A stretch of 35,042 nucleotides of DNA from Basidiobolus meristosporus CBS 931.73 (taxonomy: Eukaryota > Basidiobolomycota > Basidiobolomycetes > Basidiobolales > Basidiobolaceae): assembly GCA_002104905.1 (NCBI GenBank), contig MCFE01000797.1, positions 1 through 35,042 on the forward strand. Reading direction: 5' to 3'. The notes under the pieces are model-generated. The model was not told the DNA's origin. It searched no databases and was given only the letters and a program-made list of their open reading frames with translations. This document shows positions 1 through 7,853 of the stretch, piece by piece (position 1 is the first letter of the stretch; each line of letters starts with the position of its first letter). A program made the position numbers and the translations under genes.

Positions 1-129
1 CCTCAGTGAACTGCTCCCAGAAGGGGCCTTGACTTCAAGAGGCTTAAACAAAGGGCGCTCTACATCGTCGGCCAGAACGAGGCTTCCGGCTAGAGAGGCG
101 ATGAGAAGGAGGGATAATGGACGAGTCAT
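1..129 (-). CDS. Calnexin-like ER chaperone, 5' end only, with a frameshift
   Basis: The ATG at 127-129 opens a reading frame with a clear signal peptide: positively charged start MTRP, a leucine/alanine/serine-rich core to about residue 20, and an ...VLA|DD cleavage site. It continues as DDVERPLFKPLEVKAP. In the next frame the sequence reads FWEQFTE. Fungal calnexins begin their mature part with an acidic stretch, then xPxFKPxxVKAPFLEQFTxxW, so the match runs across a one-base frame change in a run of four C (23-26 on the plus strand). Calnexin is an ER membrane lectin chaperone for monoglucosylated glycoproteins. The lectin domain, P-domain and membrane anchor would lie outside the window. 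The frameshift is either a real lesion or a homopolymer error in the assembly. Another secreted protein with a similar N terminus cannot be excluded from 40 residues. Confidence 0.55.
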   Translation of the reverse strand, partial: MTRPLSLLLIASLAGSLVLADDVERPLFKPLEVKAPSGSSSLR

Positions 130-260
130 AAGGAGGAAAAATGGAACTGAACAGAGAGAAGCGAATGTTGAAGTAAATAAAGGTAATGCGTGATATAAAT
201 TCCGCCTGGCCATGGCCCATAACAGTCTGGCAGCCGATGACTGGCCAAATTAGAGTGAAT
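130..260 (-). promoter_or_regulatory. Presumed promoter and 5' UTR of the calnexin-like gene
   Basis: Immediately upstream of the ATG, read on the minus strand, is a pyrimidine-rich stretch (TTCGCTTCTCTCTG and CATTTTTCCTCC), as is usual just 5' of fungal start codons. A TATA-like ATTTATATCA lies at 191-200, about 65 nt upstream. A GGCCATGGCC palindrome sits at 208-217. This is composition and position evidence only; no unfolded-protein-response element was recognised with confidence. Confidence 0.3.
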
Positions 261-1054
261 TGATTTTATGCGTTGTTACAGAGATCCTGAGATTTATCAC
301 CAATCAGGTACGAAGTCTCATGGAGCAATTCAATCATGTCCCAACCCACTTCTCCTGCCCATTTGGACGTGGATGCTTTGTATTGGCTATCCCCGCGTCC
401 AGCAACAAAGCCACTCAATCCCACCACAGGACCTTGGAAGTAAAGCCTGGTTACCTGCTCGCCTGTTGGATTGCTGAAGCGTTGGCTGGTGGCTGGTGAC
501 TGGTGACTGGTATTCTCCACAATTGCCAATGCAAATCCCTGCCTTGGCTTTAATCTCCAGGATTGTTTAGCAAGCCAAATCCAGTGAAATCCTCCATTCG
601 CTGAAGCTACATGGAGCGTATAGTTGGTGGATGATAATCCGGGGCACTTCATACTTATTGCAGCACGAGGTGGCCTGGAAGGAGGTATTGCAAATCAAAT
701 AGATCAAGCATTTGAGCCGAGTTCAATCTGGTCCAGTCAGATATAGTCAGGTTATGTCGCGTATTGGATTAAACATTCAGAAACAGACCGTGAAGTGGTT
801 GGACACCATGGTGAAGCAGGTGAGGGTTAGGGCTCAGCTGTGAGTAACTGTGAAATCATAAGTACAACTACGGTGCTGATACTATTCTTTCATTGCATAG
901 CACAATATTTAAATTGATCAATCATGAACTTGAATTTGCTTGGCATATGAATTCATCTCACATCATTAATTTTGGTTTGGGCAGTGTTGCCCAAAGTTTA
1001 GTTTTGGAATCATCTCAACTTGGAAGTGGCTTGGAGTGCCAGATGACTTGAATA
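261..1054. other. Unassigned DNA between the host gene and the fossil LTRs
   Basis: No recognised gene. A 128-codon open frame lies on the minus strand at 266-652, and shorter overlapping frames lie on the plus strand. None has a recognisable domain or a convincing start or splice context. The base composition falls from GC-moderate (up to about 850) to clearly AT-rich beyond 900, which marks the transition from host-like sequence to the mobile-DNA block. Confidence 0.3.
486..511 (+). repeat. Short tandem repeat, 7-bp unit CTGGTGA
   Basis: Nearly four direct units: CTGGTGG, CTGGTGA, CTGGTGA, CTGGT. It lies in the unassigned region; no function is implied. Confidence 0.7.
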
Positions 1055-1206
1055 TGTAAATTTCAAAATTACACCTAAATACTTTATTAACTAAATCACT
1101 TGGATCTTAATCTATGAATCTTAGAATATCTTACCCAAATCCGCAATTAGGGTTTTCTTGGAACATTATAGCAAAATATGAAGTACTCAGGACATGAAAG
1201 TTTTTA
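1055..1206 (+). mobile_element. Fossil LTR fragment, relative of copia family 1
   Basis: This degenerate stretch follows the first half of the family-1 copia LTR in order. Matching blocks include TTACACCTAAATA, CACTTGGATC, TTAGAATAT, and AAGTACTCAGGACATGAAAG; in the good copies the corresponding blocks are CCACCTAAATATTC, CACTTAGATC, TTAGAATATT and GGTACCCAGAACATGAAAA. It stops before the TATA region. Divergence is far greater than among the other LTRs in the window, so this is an old insertion or a related, older family. Confidence 0.6.
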
Positions 1207-1221
1207 ATGGTATCCATATGA

Positions 1222-1441
1222 TAAATTTTGTAACTACACCTACATGCTCCATTAACTTGGTTGCCTAAATCATAATCTAGGAGTCTTTGAATATCATTCT
1301 TAAACTCTCAGAATTTATTTGGAATATTTCATCCAAGCATTAAGTACTTAAGACATTAAAAGGCTCGAAGCTGCTCAAGGGGCCCTAATCTTTGCACATG
1401 CACTCTTTGAATCTTCTTATGCCTACTCTATGTACTTATTA
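1222..1441 (+). mobile_element. Second fossil LTR fragment, same family
   Basis: A second degenerate copy directly downstream of the first, in the same orientation, reaching further into the LTR. It starts at AATTTTGTAACTACACCTA. It then contains AAGCTGCTCAAGGGGCCC followed by CTTTGCACATGCACTCTTTGA and GCCTACTCTATGTACTTAT. The intact LTRs read AAGTTGTCCAAACAGCCCC, CTTTGCACACATGTTCTTGG and CCTATTCTACGTGTTTGTAA at the same place. The downstream TATA, polyadenylation and terminal segments are missing. Confidence 0.6.
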
Positions 1442-1850
1442 TCCCTAAGAAAAAAATTTATGAAATGGTCTGCAGAATACCAGTAAAATATCAGCTGAAA
1501 TCCAACTTTCCCAAAAGTGATGACTCTTGATGTATCAGGCACTAGGATCTCAGCAGACAATTTGATATCCTTTCCAGAGGAGAATTAGGCCAACTACCAC
1601 TCATACCAAATTTGTTAATCTACTGCTCATTACTTCCACAAAAAATGCATCTGAGAATTTGAAGCAGAAACACCAGCAGAATACCAGATAAAATTCAATG
1701 AATTTCAACTTTGAGATTTCTCATAGGGCTATGCTAATACCATATCAGGTAGAGACGCCACTTTTACATCAACAAATCCTAATGTGAGTACTGTTGCAGG
1801 ACTATGGGGAGTACTGCAAGTATGTATAGGAGCTAGAAGAATTGCATGAT
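1442..1850. other. AT-rich spacer with a ~40-bp direct repeat
   Basis: No gene seen. An imperfect direct repeat occurs at 1470-1509 and 1674-1713, built around GCAGAATACCAG(A)TAAAAT and a following TTTCAACTTT-like block about 205 bp apart. At about 1716-1727 ATTTCTCATAGGG resembles the inverted terminal motif of the Tnp2 elements (compare 26439-26455), so a vanished element end is possible but unproven. Confidence 0.35.
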
Positions 1851-2658
1851 CCCTATAAAAAGTAATTTAGTTCTGCAGGTGGATCCTGTCCAGATCAGCC
1901 ATCAAGCAAGGTCCAATATTCTGTGCACACTAAGCAAGATGGAGTAGAGAAGAGATGTATTAGTGGCAGAGATATACATTTTCAGCTTTATGCCTGTAGA
2001 ATAGCTGCTCAAATCAATCATAAACTCCTACATAAAAGCTGTAAATGCATTAAGTTGGCATTTGTGATCTGCATCTGGATAAATATCCCTACAATGTCAA
2101 CATATGACTCCCAGTGCTTCAAATGTACTCAGGGTAAAAGTTGCTTCAGAAGGCCACTTGACTAAATACATATCCAGTTCATCCAGTCCTTACATTTGTA
2201 TTGTTACATATATGTATAAATGTGGATTGGAGCTTGTGAGAAATACTTTGGCTATTGGATATGCTGTAATATCTTGCCAACTCCTTCAAATTTCTCTGTT
2301 ATATCAAGGATTTCATTCAACTTAAAATGCTCCATGTACAACTTGGTCATCAATATAGGGTTATTGCTGAAGAGCAAATGCATTGCTCCCAGTGGAAAGC
2401 ATTTGTTCCAGCAGATTCCCTCTATTTTAAGTATCTCTGGTTTTTGATAATATTCCATATTTTGGCCAGCTTATAGCTTGCCAGCTTTACTGCATTACAT
2501 GCTGACTTCTGTACATTCTCACTGTGGGAAGATAATGTTCTTGGTATTAGTGTTTAGATAATAGTATTGTGTGTGAGTTATGGAGTAAATCTCCTGAATC
2601 TCACACACTTAACAGCAATACTATCCATTGTGTCCAGAAAAGCCAGCTATCTTGTGGA
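1851..2658 (-). mobile_element. Element K: internally deleted Tnp2-family DNA transposon
   Basis: The left end is CCCTATAAAAAGTAATTTAG at 1851. From there to about 1905 the sequence matches, inverted, the right end of element N (26455 back to ~26400), including the shared block GGTGGATCC and CCATCAAG. It then jumps to sequence equivalent to N 25271 and runs through the transposase gene on the minus strand, ending abruptly at 2658 where element M begins. K therefore lacks about 1.1 kb that N has between its transposase and its terminus, and the rest of K beyond 2658 is not found in this window. Confidence 0.65.
1911..2650 (-). pseudogene. Tnp2-type transposase fragment (element K)
   Basis: The minus-strand translation at 2458-2252 reads KPEILKIEG, FPLGAMHLLF, PILMTKLYMEHFKLNE and FEGVGKILQ. 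It parallels the same order in the element N transposase (KPEILKIEG, FPLGAMHLLF, PILMTRLYIGHFKLNE, FERIGKILQ). Further 5' (2650-2600) it encodes KIAGFSGHNG, the end of the GD-P-x-x-K-x-x-G core of this family. Multiple stops and frameshifts break it, and the N-terminal part, including the LALDGF motif, is absent. No product is expected. Confidence 0.7.
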
Positions 2659-3124
2659 CCCTATGAAAAATAATTGTGATGATCCTGTCAAAAGACCATC
2701 ACAGAGTTTAAATTCTGTGACTAGGAGGTATTGGTGCCATTAGGACACTGTACAAAGACCATTTAGAAAAAATTGCACCCCTGATATCTCAAAAAACCTA
2801 GTCAAGAAGTTTCATCACAACAATACATGGGTGGCTTTTGATTGGTTCACCACTAACTGTCACACTTTCTGATCCCAGACCCTTAACCACCTACATATTC
2901 ATGTACATTGATTGGCTATTACCTCTTTTTTGCACTTCTTACTTCCTGAATAAAATGATGTTCTTACTTCTCATGCATACAAATTTGCTTATTTCCTTTC
3001 AATCTTCAGTAGTATCTCAATCTCAAATGTATTAACCTATATAGGCCCTATACCCAGCACTGACTTTAAGCCCATCCTCACACTCAACAAGTGGCTCCAT
3101 TAAAATCTACCATTCAATAAGTAT
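2659..3124 (+). repeat. Subterminal repeat R, copy 1
   Basis: First of four copies in the window (others 8410-8518 plus 20342-20700; 26695-27140; 27141-27472). Shared landmarks are TGATGATCC near the start, CTGTGACTAGGAGGTA, TTTTGATTGGTT, CATTGATTGGCTATT, the run GTATTRACCTRTA, and CATTCAATAAGTAT at the end. The end overlaps the last codons and stop (TAG, 3107-3109) of ORFX, so R is the 3' flank of ORFX plus the element terminus. GATTGG occurs twice, a possible subterminal protein-binding motif. Confidence 0.7.
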
Positions 3125-3166
3125 ATCTGCCAAAAAACCCTTTTTGGTTGGAACCCCACAGCTTTA

Positions 3167-3516
3167 TGTTGTAAGAGTCTTGGAGATATTGGAAGTGATT
3201 GGGAGAACAAGTAGATTATGTGGTTTTCACTTAATGATTTATTGAATGTAAAAGTAGTATTTATACTTTTACCTGGTCTTGGCATTACAAACACGTAGAA
3301 TAGGTTAAGGAAGGTCCCAAGAACATGTGTGCAAAGTTTGGGGCTGTTTGGACAACTTTGAGAATTTTCATGTTCTGGGTACCTGGCATTTTGGTGAAAA
3401 ATATTCTAAGTAAATCCCGACAAGGAATTTGGTCAGTATTCTCTAGGATTTGAAGGTGATGATCTAAGTGACTAAGTTAGGTGAATATTTAGGTGGAATT
3501 ACGAATTTTTACAACA
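3167..3516 (-). repeat. Copia A 3' LTR
   Basis: 350 bp, bounded by TG...CA with TGTTGTAA/TTACAACA ends. It differs from the 5' LTR (7504-7853) at four positions: one in the CACTTAATG/CACATAATG block, one at ACACGTAG/ACATGTAG, and two near the outer end. It carries the polyadenylation signal AATAAA and the TATA-containing hairpin described for the 5' LTR. Confidence 0.95.
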
Positions 3517-3526
3517 CTCCCACTCA
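3517..3526 (-). other. Copia A polypurine tract
   Basis: Read on the minus strand, TGAGTGGGAG directly abuts the 3' LTR. It is the expected primer site for plus-strand DNA synthesis. The same AGTGGGAG motif precedes the 3' LTR of copia B (19970-19977). Confidence 0.8.
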
Positions 3527-3527
3527 G

Positions 3528-6500
3528 CTAAATGTTCATACTGACTAGTCCTAATTTTGACCTAAGATATTCAAACTTGTCTCTAGCTAATGGTTTGGTA
3601 AATATGTCTGCAATCATTTCATCTGTAGGACAGTAAACTAAGCTAACTAAGTTATTCTCTATAGCTTCACGTATGAAATGATGTCTAATATCTATGTGCT
3701 TGGTTCTAGCATGAAAAGTTGGATTTCTACCTAATTGTATACATCCTTGATTATCTTGAAATAAAGTAATAGGCGTTTTTTGACATAGGCCTAAATCTGT
3801 TAAGAGTTTTCTTAACCACATTGCTTCTTTTGTAGCTTCACAGGCTGCCATATACTCTGCCTCTGTGGTGGAAAGTGCTACGGTTGGTTGCTTTCTTGAA
3901 TTCCATGAAATTGCTCCTTTACAATAAAGAAAGGTGTATCCTGTGGTGGATCTTCTGTCTTCCAAATTTCGTCCCCAATCTGCATCAGAGTATCCCACAA
4001 GATCTTGTTCTGAGTCCTTATAAGTGTATCTTAAGCAAATATCAGCAGTTCCTTTTAGGTATCTGAAAATCCGCTTAACTGCTGCAATATGATCAGATCC
4101 ATAGTTCTGATTATGTTGGCTGACAACTCCCACTGAATATGAGATATCTGGACGTGTTCCAAGCATGATATACATCAGACTGCCGACCATAGATTGATAA
4201 GGAAAGTCAGGGCTTTCAGATGGCACCAAGCTCTCTTGATTTGGTTGAGTTTTGACCAAGTTAAGGTTTGTCTCCATTGGGGTAGCTGCCGGTTTACAGT
4301 CTTCCATTTTGTACTTCTTTAGTATATCTTGAATATACTTGGATTGGCTGAGGGTAATAGTCTGGGTACTTCTGTCTATGGAGAACTTAATCCCTAAGTA
4401 GTAACTAAGTTCTCCTAGATCGGACATCTTGAACTCCTTAGATAGGCTGGATTTAGTCTCTTCCAATGTTTCTAGGTTATTGGCGGCTATAATAAGATCA
4501 TCCACATATAGAGCTAATAGAGCTGGATTTGCTCTATCTGGCTTATAGTATATACTATAGTCAGCATTACTCCTTTTGAAACTCAAAGATTCCAAATAAG
4601 AATCTATCTTGCAATTCCAGGCTCTTGGTGACTGTTTGAGACCATATAGTGACTTTTTGAGCTTGCAGACCAAGTGGGGTTTATTTTGGTCAACAAACCC
4701 ATCAGGCTGGTCCATATACACGTCCTCATCAAGTTCTCCATTCAAAAATGCAGTTTTTACATCCATTTGATGAATAAAAAACTTATATTTGGCTGCAATA
4801 GCCGATATTAATCTGATGGAATTAAACTTGGCTACCGGTGCAAAGGTCTCAGTATAGTCAAGTCCTTTTGTTTGAGAGTATCCTTTGGCTACAAGTCTTG
4901 CTTTGTATCTTACAATTGTGCCATCAGCCTTGTATTTTGTCTTGAAGACCCATCTGCATCCAATTGATTTTCGGTTGATCGGTAATTTGACTAAGTCCCA
5001 AGTTTGATTTTCCATCAGGGCCTGATATTCCTCAGTCATTGCAGATCTCCAAAACTTTGTCTGAGAGCTATTTAGGGCCTCTTTTACAGTCTGGGGTTCA
5101 TCAATATGGACTGAATAGGCATAGGCTAAGTTTGTACCCTCATTGATATAGTAATTTGGGCTATTTCTTGTCCGATTTGATCTCCGGGCATTTGATACTG
5201 GAATGATCACTTCTGGGATATTCCTGGGCACTGATTCTGGCTGAACCACGGTTGTAGAGTCCTCTGGAGTGAAAAAATTTTCATTGTTTTGCTCTGATTC
5301 AATCCTGACAATTGGTGGACTTGAGATCAAATATTCATCATCATCTGATGTCATTTTTTGTGAAAATTTTGAATTTTCATCAAACAACACATCCCTGGAC
5401 TTGATCAGCTTCTTTGCTTTGGTATTGTAGAGTCTGTATGCCTTACTCTCATTGCAGTAGCCCAAAAATATGCATTTAACACTTTTTGGCTCAAATTTTG
5501 ACTGATTTCCGGCCAGTTTTTTGGCATATGCTGTGCACCCAAATATTCTTAGATGTTCTGCACTTGGTCTGTATCCATACCATGCTTCAAATGGAGTAGA
5601 ACCCAGAAGTATTCTGTTATAACTCCTATTTTTAAGGTATACAGCAGTAGCAACTGATTCCGCCCAAAAATCATAGGATAATTTGTGATCATGGATCATA
5701 GATCTTGCCATATCAATTATTGATCTGTTAGCTTGTTCTGCTACTCCATTTTGCTGTGGGGAGTATGGTACAGTAGTCTCTTGCTTTATCCCATGAATTT
5801 TGCAGAAGTGGATGAAGAGTTTTGAGGTATATTCTCCACCATTGTCAGAGCGTATTTTCTTGATTTTTTCACCAGTTTCTCTCTCCACCATGGCTTTAAA
5901 CTCCCTGAACTTAGACAGAGCTTCTTCCTTTCTCTCCATGAAGTAGACCCATGTGTATCTTGTATAATCATCAATAAAAGTGATTAAATACTTCATCCCG
6001 CCTAAGGATAAATTTTGCATAGGTCCACACAGATCTGAGTGAATTAGATCTAATTTTTTCTTAGTTTTGATTAACCCAGAGCTCTTGAACGGTTGTCTGG
6101 CTTGTTTCCCATACATGCAGGCTTCACAGTGCTCCAAATTAGCTGGGGGATCAATTTTTACACCAGAAATTAGCTGATCTTTGATCATTTTGCGCAAATA
6201 ATCAAAATTGATGTGCCCAAATCTCCTGTGCCAAAGCATTGGTGTTTCTTCATTTAAGTTACTTATATTGGCTTCCAGATATGATGGAATATAAGTCAAC
6301 TTGTATAGATTCTGATCTCTGATGCCCAAAGCAACATGAGCACCATTTTGATCAGTGATCCTGCATCCAGAATTGTCAAAACTGAAACTGAGTCCTTCTG
6401 CTGTGGCCTTGCTTACAGAGAATAGGTTCTTGGCTATTTCTGGTACATAGAGTACTTCTTTAAAGGTCAGTGTATGGCTTCCTTCACTGCTTCTAAGGTT

Positions 6501-7499
6501 TACTTGGATAGTTCCTTCTCCCACTGCATCAAGTGTTCTATCATCACCCATGAAAACCTTCTTAATTGGAATTTCTTGATATTGGGTAAAAAGTTCTTTT
6601 TGGTGTGTAAAGTGTTGAGAAGCTCCAGAGTCAATATACCACGTCTGAGAATCCTTGTTTGTGGTCATATTTAGTGCAGATATGAATAGTCTATCTTCAG
6701 TTGTTGCAGCATTTCCATATTCAGGCTTCTTTTGCTGATAATCTCTCTTTTTGAAACACCGGTCTGATGTGTGTCCTTTCCTTTTGCAGTAGTTGCAAAA
6801 TAGGTTGCTGTTGCCTTTGTAGGGTCTTGGGTACCTCCTTTGTTGGTTCTCATTGCTTATTAAAGCATTTTCTTCTTCCTTCTTATTGGCGCTTGATTTT
6901 CTTAATTCTTCATCCAGGAGCCTTCCATATACGTAATTTAAGGTCAAATCTTCAGTTCTGGACTCTAGGGCAGATACAAGGCCCTGAAACTCGTCTGTCA
7001 GGCTATTCAGGATGGTAACTATCACATCCTCATCAGTAGTTGGTACGCCCACAGATTCCATCTCATCTACCAGCAGGGTAATTCTGTTAATTAGATTTTT
7101 CATTTCTTCTCCTGGCAGCATCTTTGTAGTAAAGAATTTTCTTCTCAGATACATTTTCTTGGCAGCTGAACATGACTGGTAGGTGTCTTCTAATGCTTTC
7201 CAGGCATTCTTTGCTGTTTTTGCTCTTGAGCATTGAATTAGCAATTTGTCCTTGACATTAAGGCAAATGCAGTTAAAGGCACTTTGTTCTTTCTTCTGGT
7301 ACTTTAAGGCTTCCTCTCCCACGTTTTTAGGAGGGCATTCTTCTCCCATGACAATATCCCAAAGGCCTCTCTCTTGTAGCAGCATCTTCATCTTCACCTT
7401 CCACACTTGGTAGTTAGATCCATCCAACTTTTCAGCAGAGGGAAAAATTCCAGTAATAGCAGTAGTATATATTGCAGAGAGTGACAGCTTGGGGCTCAT
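3528..7499 (-). CDS. Copia A Gag-Pol polyprotein
   Basis: 1323 codons without a stop, in Ty1/copia order (integrase before reverse transcriptase). Residues: Gag, with a CCHC zinc knuckle C235-X2-C-X4-H-X4-C248; aspartic protease WYIDSGA with D290; integrase HHCC (H424, H429, C458, C461) and catalytic D489, D552, E588 with D-35-E spacing; reverse transcriptase with QMDVKTAF (D913), SLYGLKQSPRAW, and LYVDDLIIA (D1000, D1001); RNase H with SDADW (D1172), STTEAEY (E1213), and DNQG (D1249). The start is taken as the ATG inside the primer-binding site. An open frame extends 44 codons further up into the LTR, but that part spans the TATA box and would lie upstream of the transcript start. Gag and Pol are one frame with no recoding site, as in Drosophila copia. 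Length and motifs suit an active element. Confidence 0.93.
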   Translation of the reverse strand: MSPKLSLSAIYTTAITGIFPSAEKLDGSNYQVWKVKMKMLLQERGLWDIVMGEECPPKNVGEEALKYQKKEQSAFNCICLNVKDKLLIQCSRAKTAKNAWKALEDTYQSCSAAKKMYLRRKFFTTKMLPGEEMKNLINRITLLVDEMESVGVPTTDEDVIVTILNSLTDEFQGLVSALESRTEDLTLNYVYGRLLDEELRKSSANKKEEENALISNENQQRRYPRPYKGNSNLFCNYCKRKGHTSDRCFKKRDYQQKKPEYGNAATTEDRLFISALNMTTNKDSQTWYIDSGASQHFTHQKELFTQYQEIPIKKVFMGDDRTLDAVGEGTIQVNLRSSEGSHTLTFKEVLYVPEIAKNLFSVSKATAEGLSFSFDNSGCRITDQNGAHVALGIRDQNLYKLTYIPSYLEANISNLNEETPMLWHRRFGHINFDYLRKMIKDQLISGVKIDPPANLEHCEACMYGKQARQPFKSSGLIKTKKKLDLIHSDLCGPMQNLSLGGMKYLITFIDDYTRYTWVYFMERKEEALSKFREFKAMVERETGEKIKKIRSDNGGEYTSKLFIHFCKIHGIKQETTVPYSPQQNGVAEQANRSIIDMARSMIHDHKLSYDFWAESVATAVYLKNRSYNRILLGSTPFEAWYGYRPSAEHLRIFGCTAYAKKLAGNQSKFEPKSVKCIFLGYCNESKAYRLYNTKAKKLIKSRDVLFDENSKFSQKMTSDDDEYLISSPPIVRIESEQNNENFFTPEDSTTVVQPESVPRNIPEVIIPVSNARRSNRTRNSPNYYINEGTNLAYAYSVHIDEPQTVKEALNSSQTKFWRSAMTEEYQALMENQTWDLVKLPINRKSIGCRWVFKTKYKADGTIVRYKARLVAKGYSQTKGLDYTETFAPVAKFNSIRLISAIAAKYKFFIHQMDVKTAFLNGELDEDVYMDQPDGFVDQNKPHLVCKLKKSLYGLKQSPRAWNCKIDSYLESLSFKRSNADYSIYYKPDRANPALLALYVDDLIIAANNLETLEETKSSLSKEFKMSDLGELSYYLGIKFSIDRSTQTITLSQSKYIQDILKKYKMEDCKPAATPMETNLNLVKTQPNQESLVPSESPDFPYQSMVGSLMYIMLGTRPDISYSVGVVSQHNQNYGSDHIAAVKRIFRYLKGTADICLRYTYKDSEQDLVGYSDADWGRNLEDRRSTTGYTFLYCKGAISWNSRKQPTVALSTTEAEYMAACEATKEAMWLRKLLTDLGLCQKTPITLFQDNQGCIQLGRNPTFHARTKHIDIRHHFIREAIENNLVSLVYCPTDEMIADIFTKPLARDKFEYLRSKLGLVSMNI

Positions 7500-7503
7500 A
7501 ACC
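7492..7503 (-). other. Copia A primer-binding site (initiator tRNA-Met anticodon arm)
   Basis: Directly next to the 5' LTR, the minus strand reads GGTTATGAGCCC. Its complement GGGCTCATAACC is the anticodon stem-loop of eukaryotic initiator tRNA-Met, not its 3' end. This is the arrangement known for Drosophila copia, where a 5' half-tRNA primes reverse transcription. The ATG inside the site (7497-7499) is also the Gag start codon. Confidence 0.85.
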
Positions 7504-7853
7504 TGTTGTAAGAGTCTTGGAGATATTGGAAGTGATTGGGAGAACAAGTAGATTATGTGGTTTTCACATAATGATTTATTGAATGTAAAAGTAGTATTTA
7601 TACTTTTACCTGGTCTTGGCATTACAAACATGTAGAATAGGTTAAGGAAGGTCCCAAGAACATGTGTGCAAAGTTTGGGGCTGTTTGGACAACTTTGAGA
7701 ATTTTCATGTTCTGGGTACCTGGCATTTTGGTGAAAAATATTCTAAGTAAATCCCGACAAGGAATTTGGTCAGTATTCTCTAGGATTTGAAGGTGATGAT
7801 CTAAGTGACTAAGTTAGGTGAATATTTAGGTGGAAATACAAATTTTTACAACA
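7504..7853 (-). repeat. Copia A 5' LTR
   Basis: 350 bp with TGTTGTAA/TTACAACA termini, followed by the right-hand target duplication CTTTA (7854-7858). It contains the element promoter. Confidence 0.95.
7585..7609 (-). promoter_or_regulatory. Copia A TATA box inside a perfect hairpin
   Basis: The arms GTAAAAGTA (7585-7593) and TACTTTTAC (7601-7609) are exact reverse complements around a 7-nt spacer. The minus-strand reading contains TATAAATAC, the likely TATA box. An AATAAA follows about 10 nt downstream, marking the R region. The hairpin is also intact in copia B and in the solo LTR in gypsy. Confidence 0.6.

Larger units (their letters stand above)
3167..7853 (-). mobile_element. Copia A: complete Ty1/copia retrotransposon, apparently intact
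   Basis: 4687-bp element on the minus strand with two 350-bp LTRs (TGTTGTAA...TTACAACA), a primer-binding site, a polypurine tract, and one uninterrupted Gag-Pol frame. The target CTTTA occurs at 3162-3166 and 7854-7858. The empty site reconstructs to GCTTTATGC, which is what the related sequence in N has at 20742-20750. By eye the LTRs differ at 4 of 350 positions, so insertion was recent. All catalytic motifs are present, which makes this the only element in the window that looks autonomous. Confidence 0.93.

Noticed and set aside
1-60. An intron explaining the frame change in the calnexin-like gene
   Set aside because: The two matching segments are contiguous, with no room for an intron. 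A one-base indel is the only simple explanation.
266-652. 128-codon minus-strand open frame near the host gene
   Set aside because: No domain, signal peptide or splice context was recognised, and the opposite strand is also open in places. Not enough for a gene call.
3100-3294. An open frame starting MFVMPRPGKSINTTF inside the copia A LTR, continuous with Gag-Pol in the other LTR
   Set aside because: It spans the TATA box and polyadenylation region of the LTR, so it would lie upstream of the transcript start. Gag is better started at the ATG in the primer-binding site.
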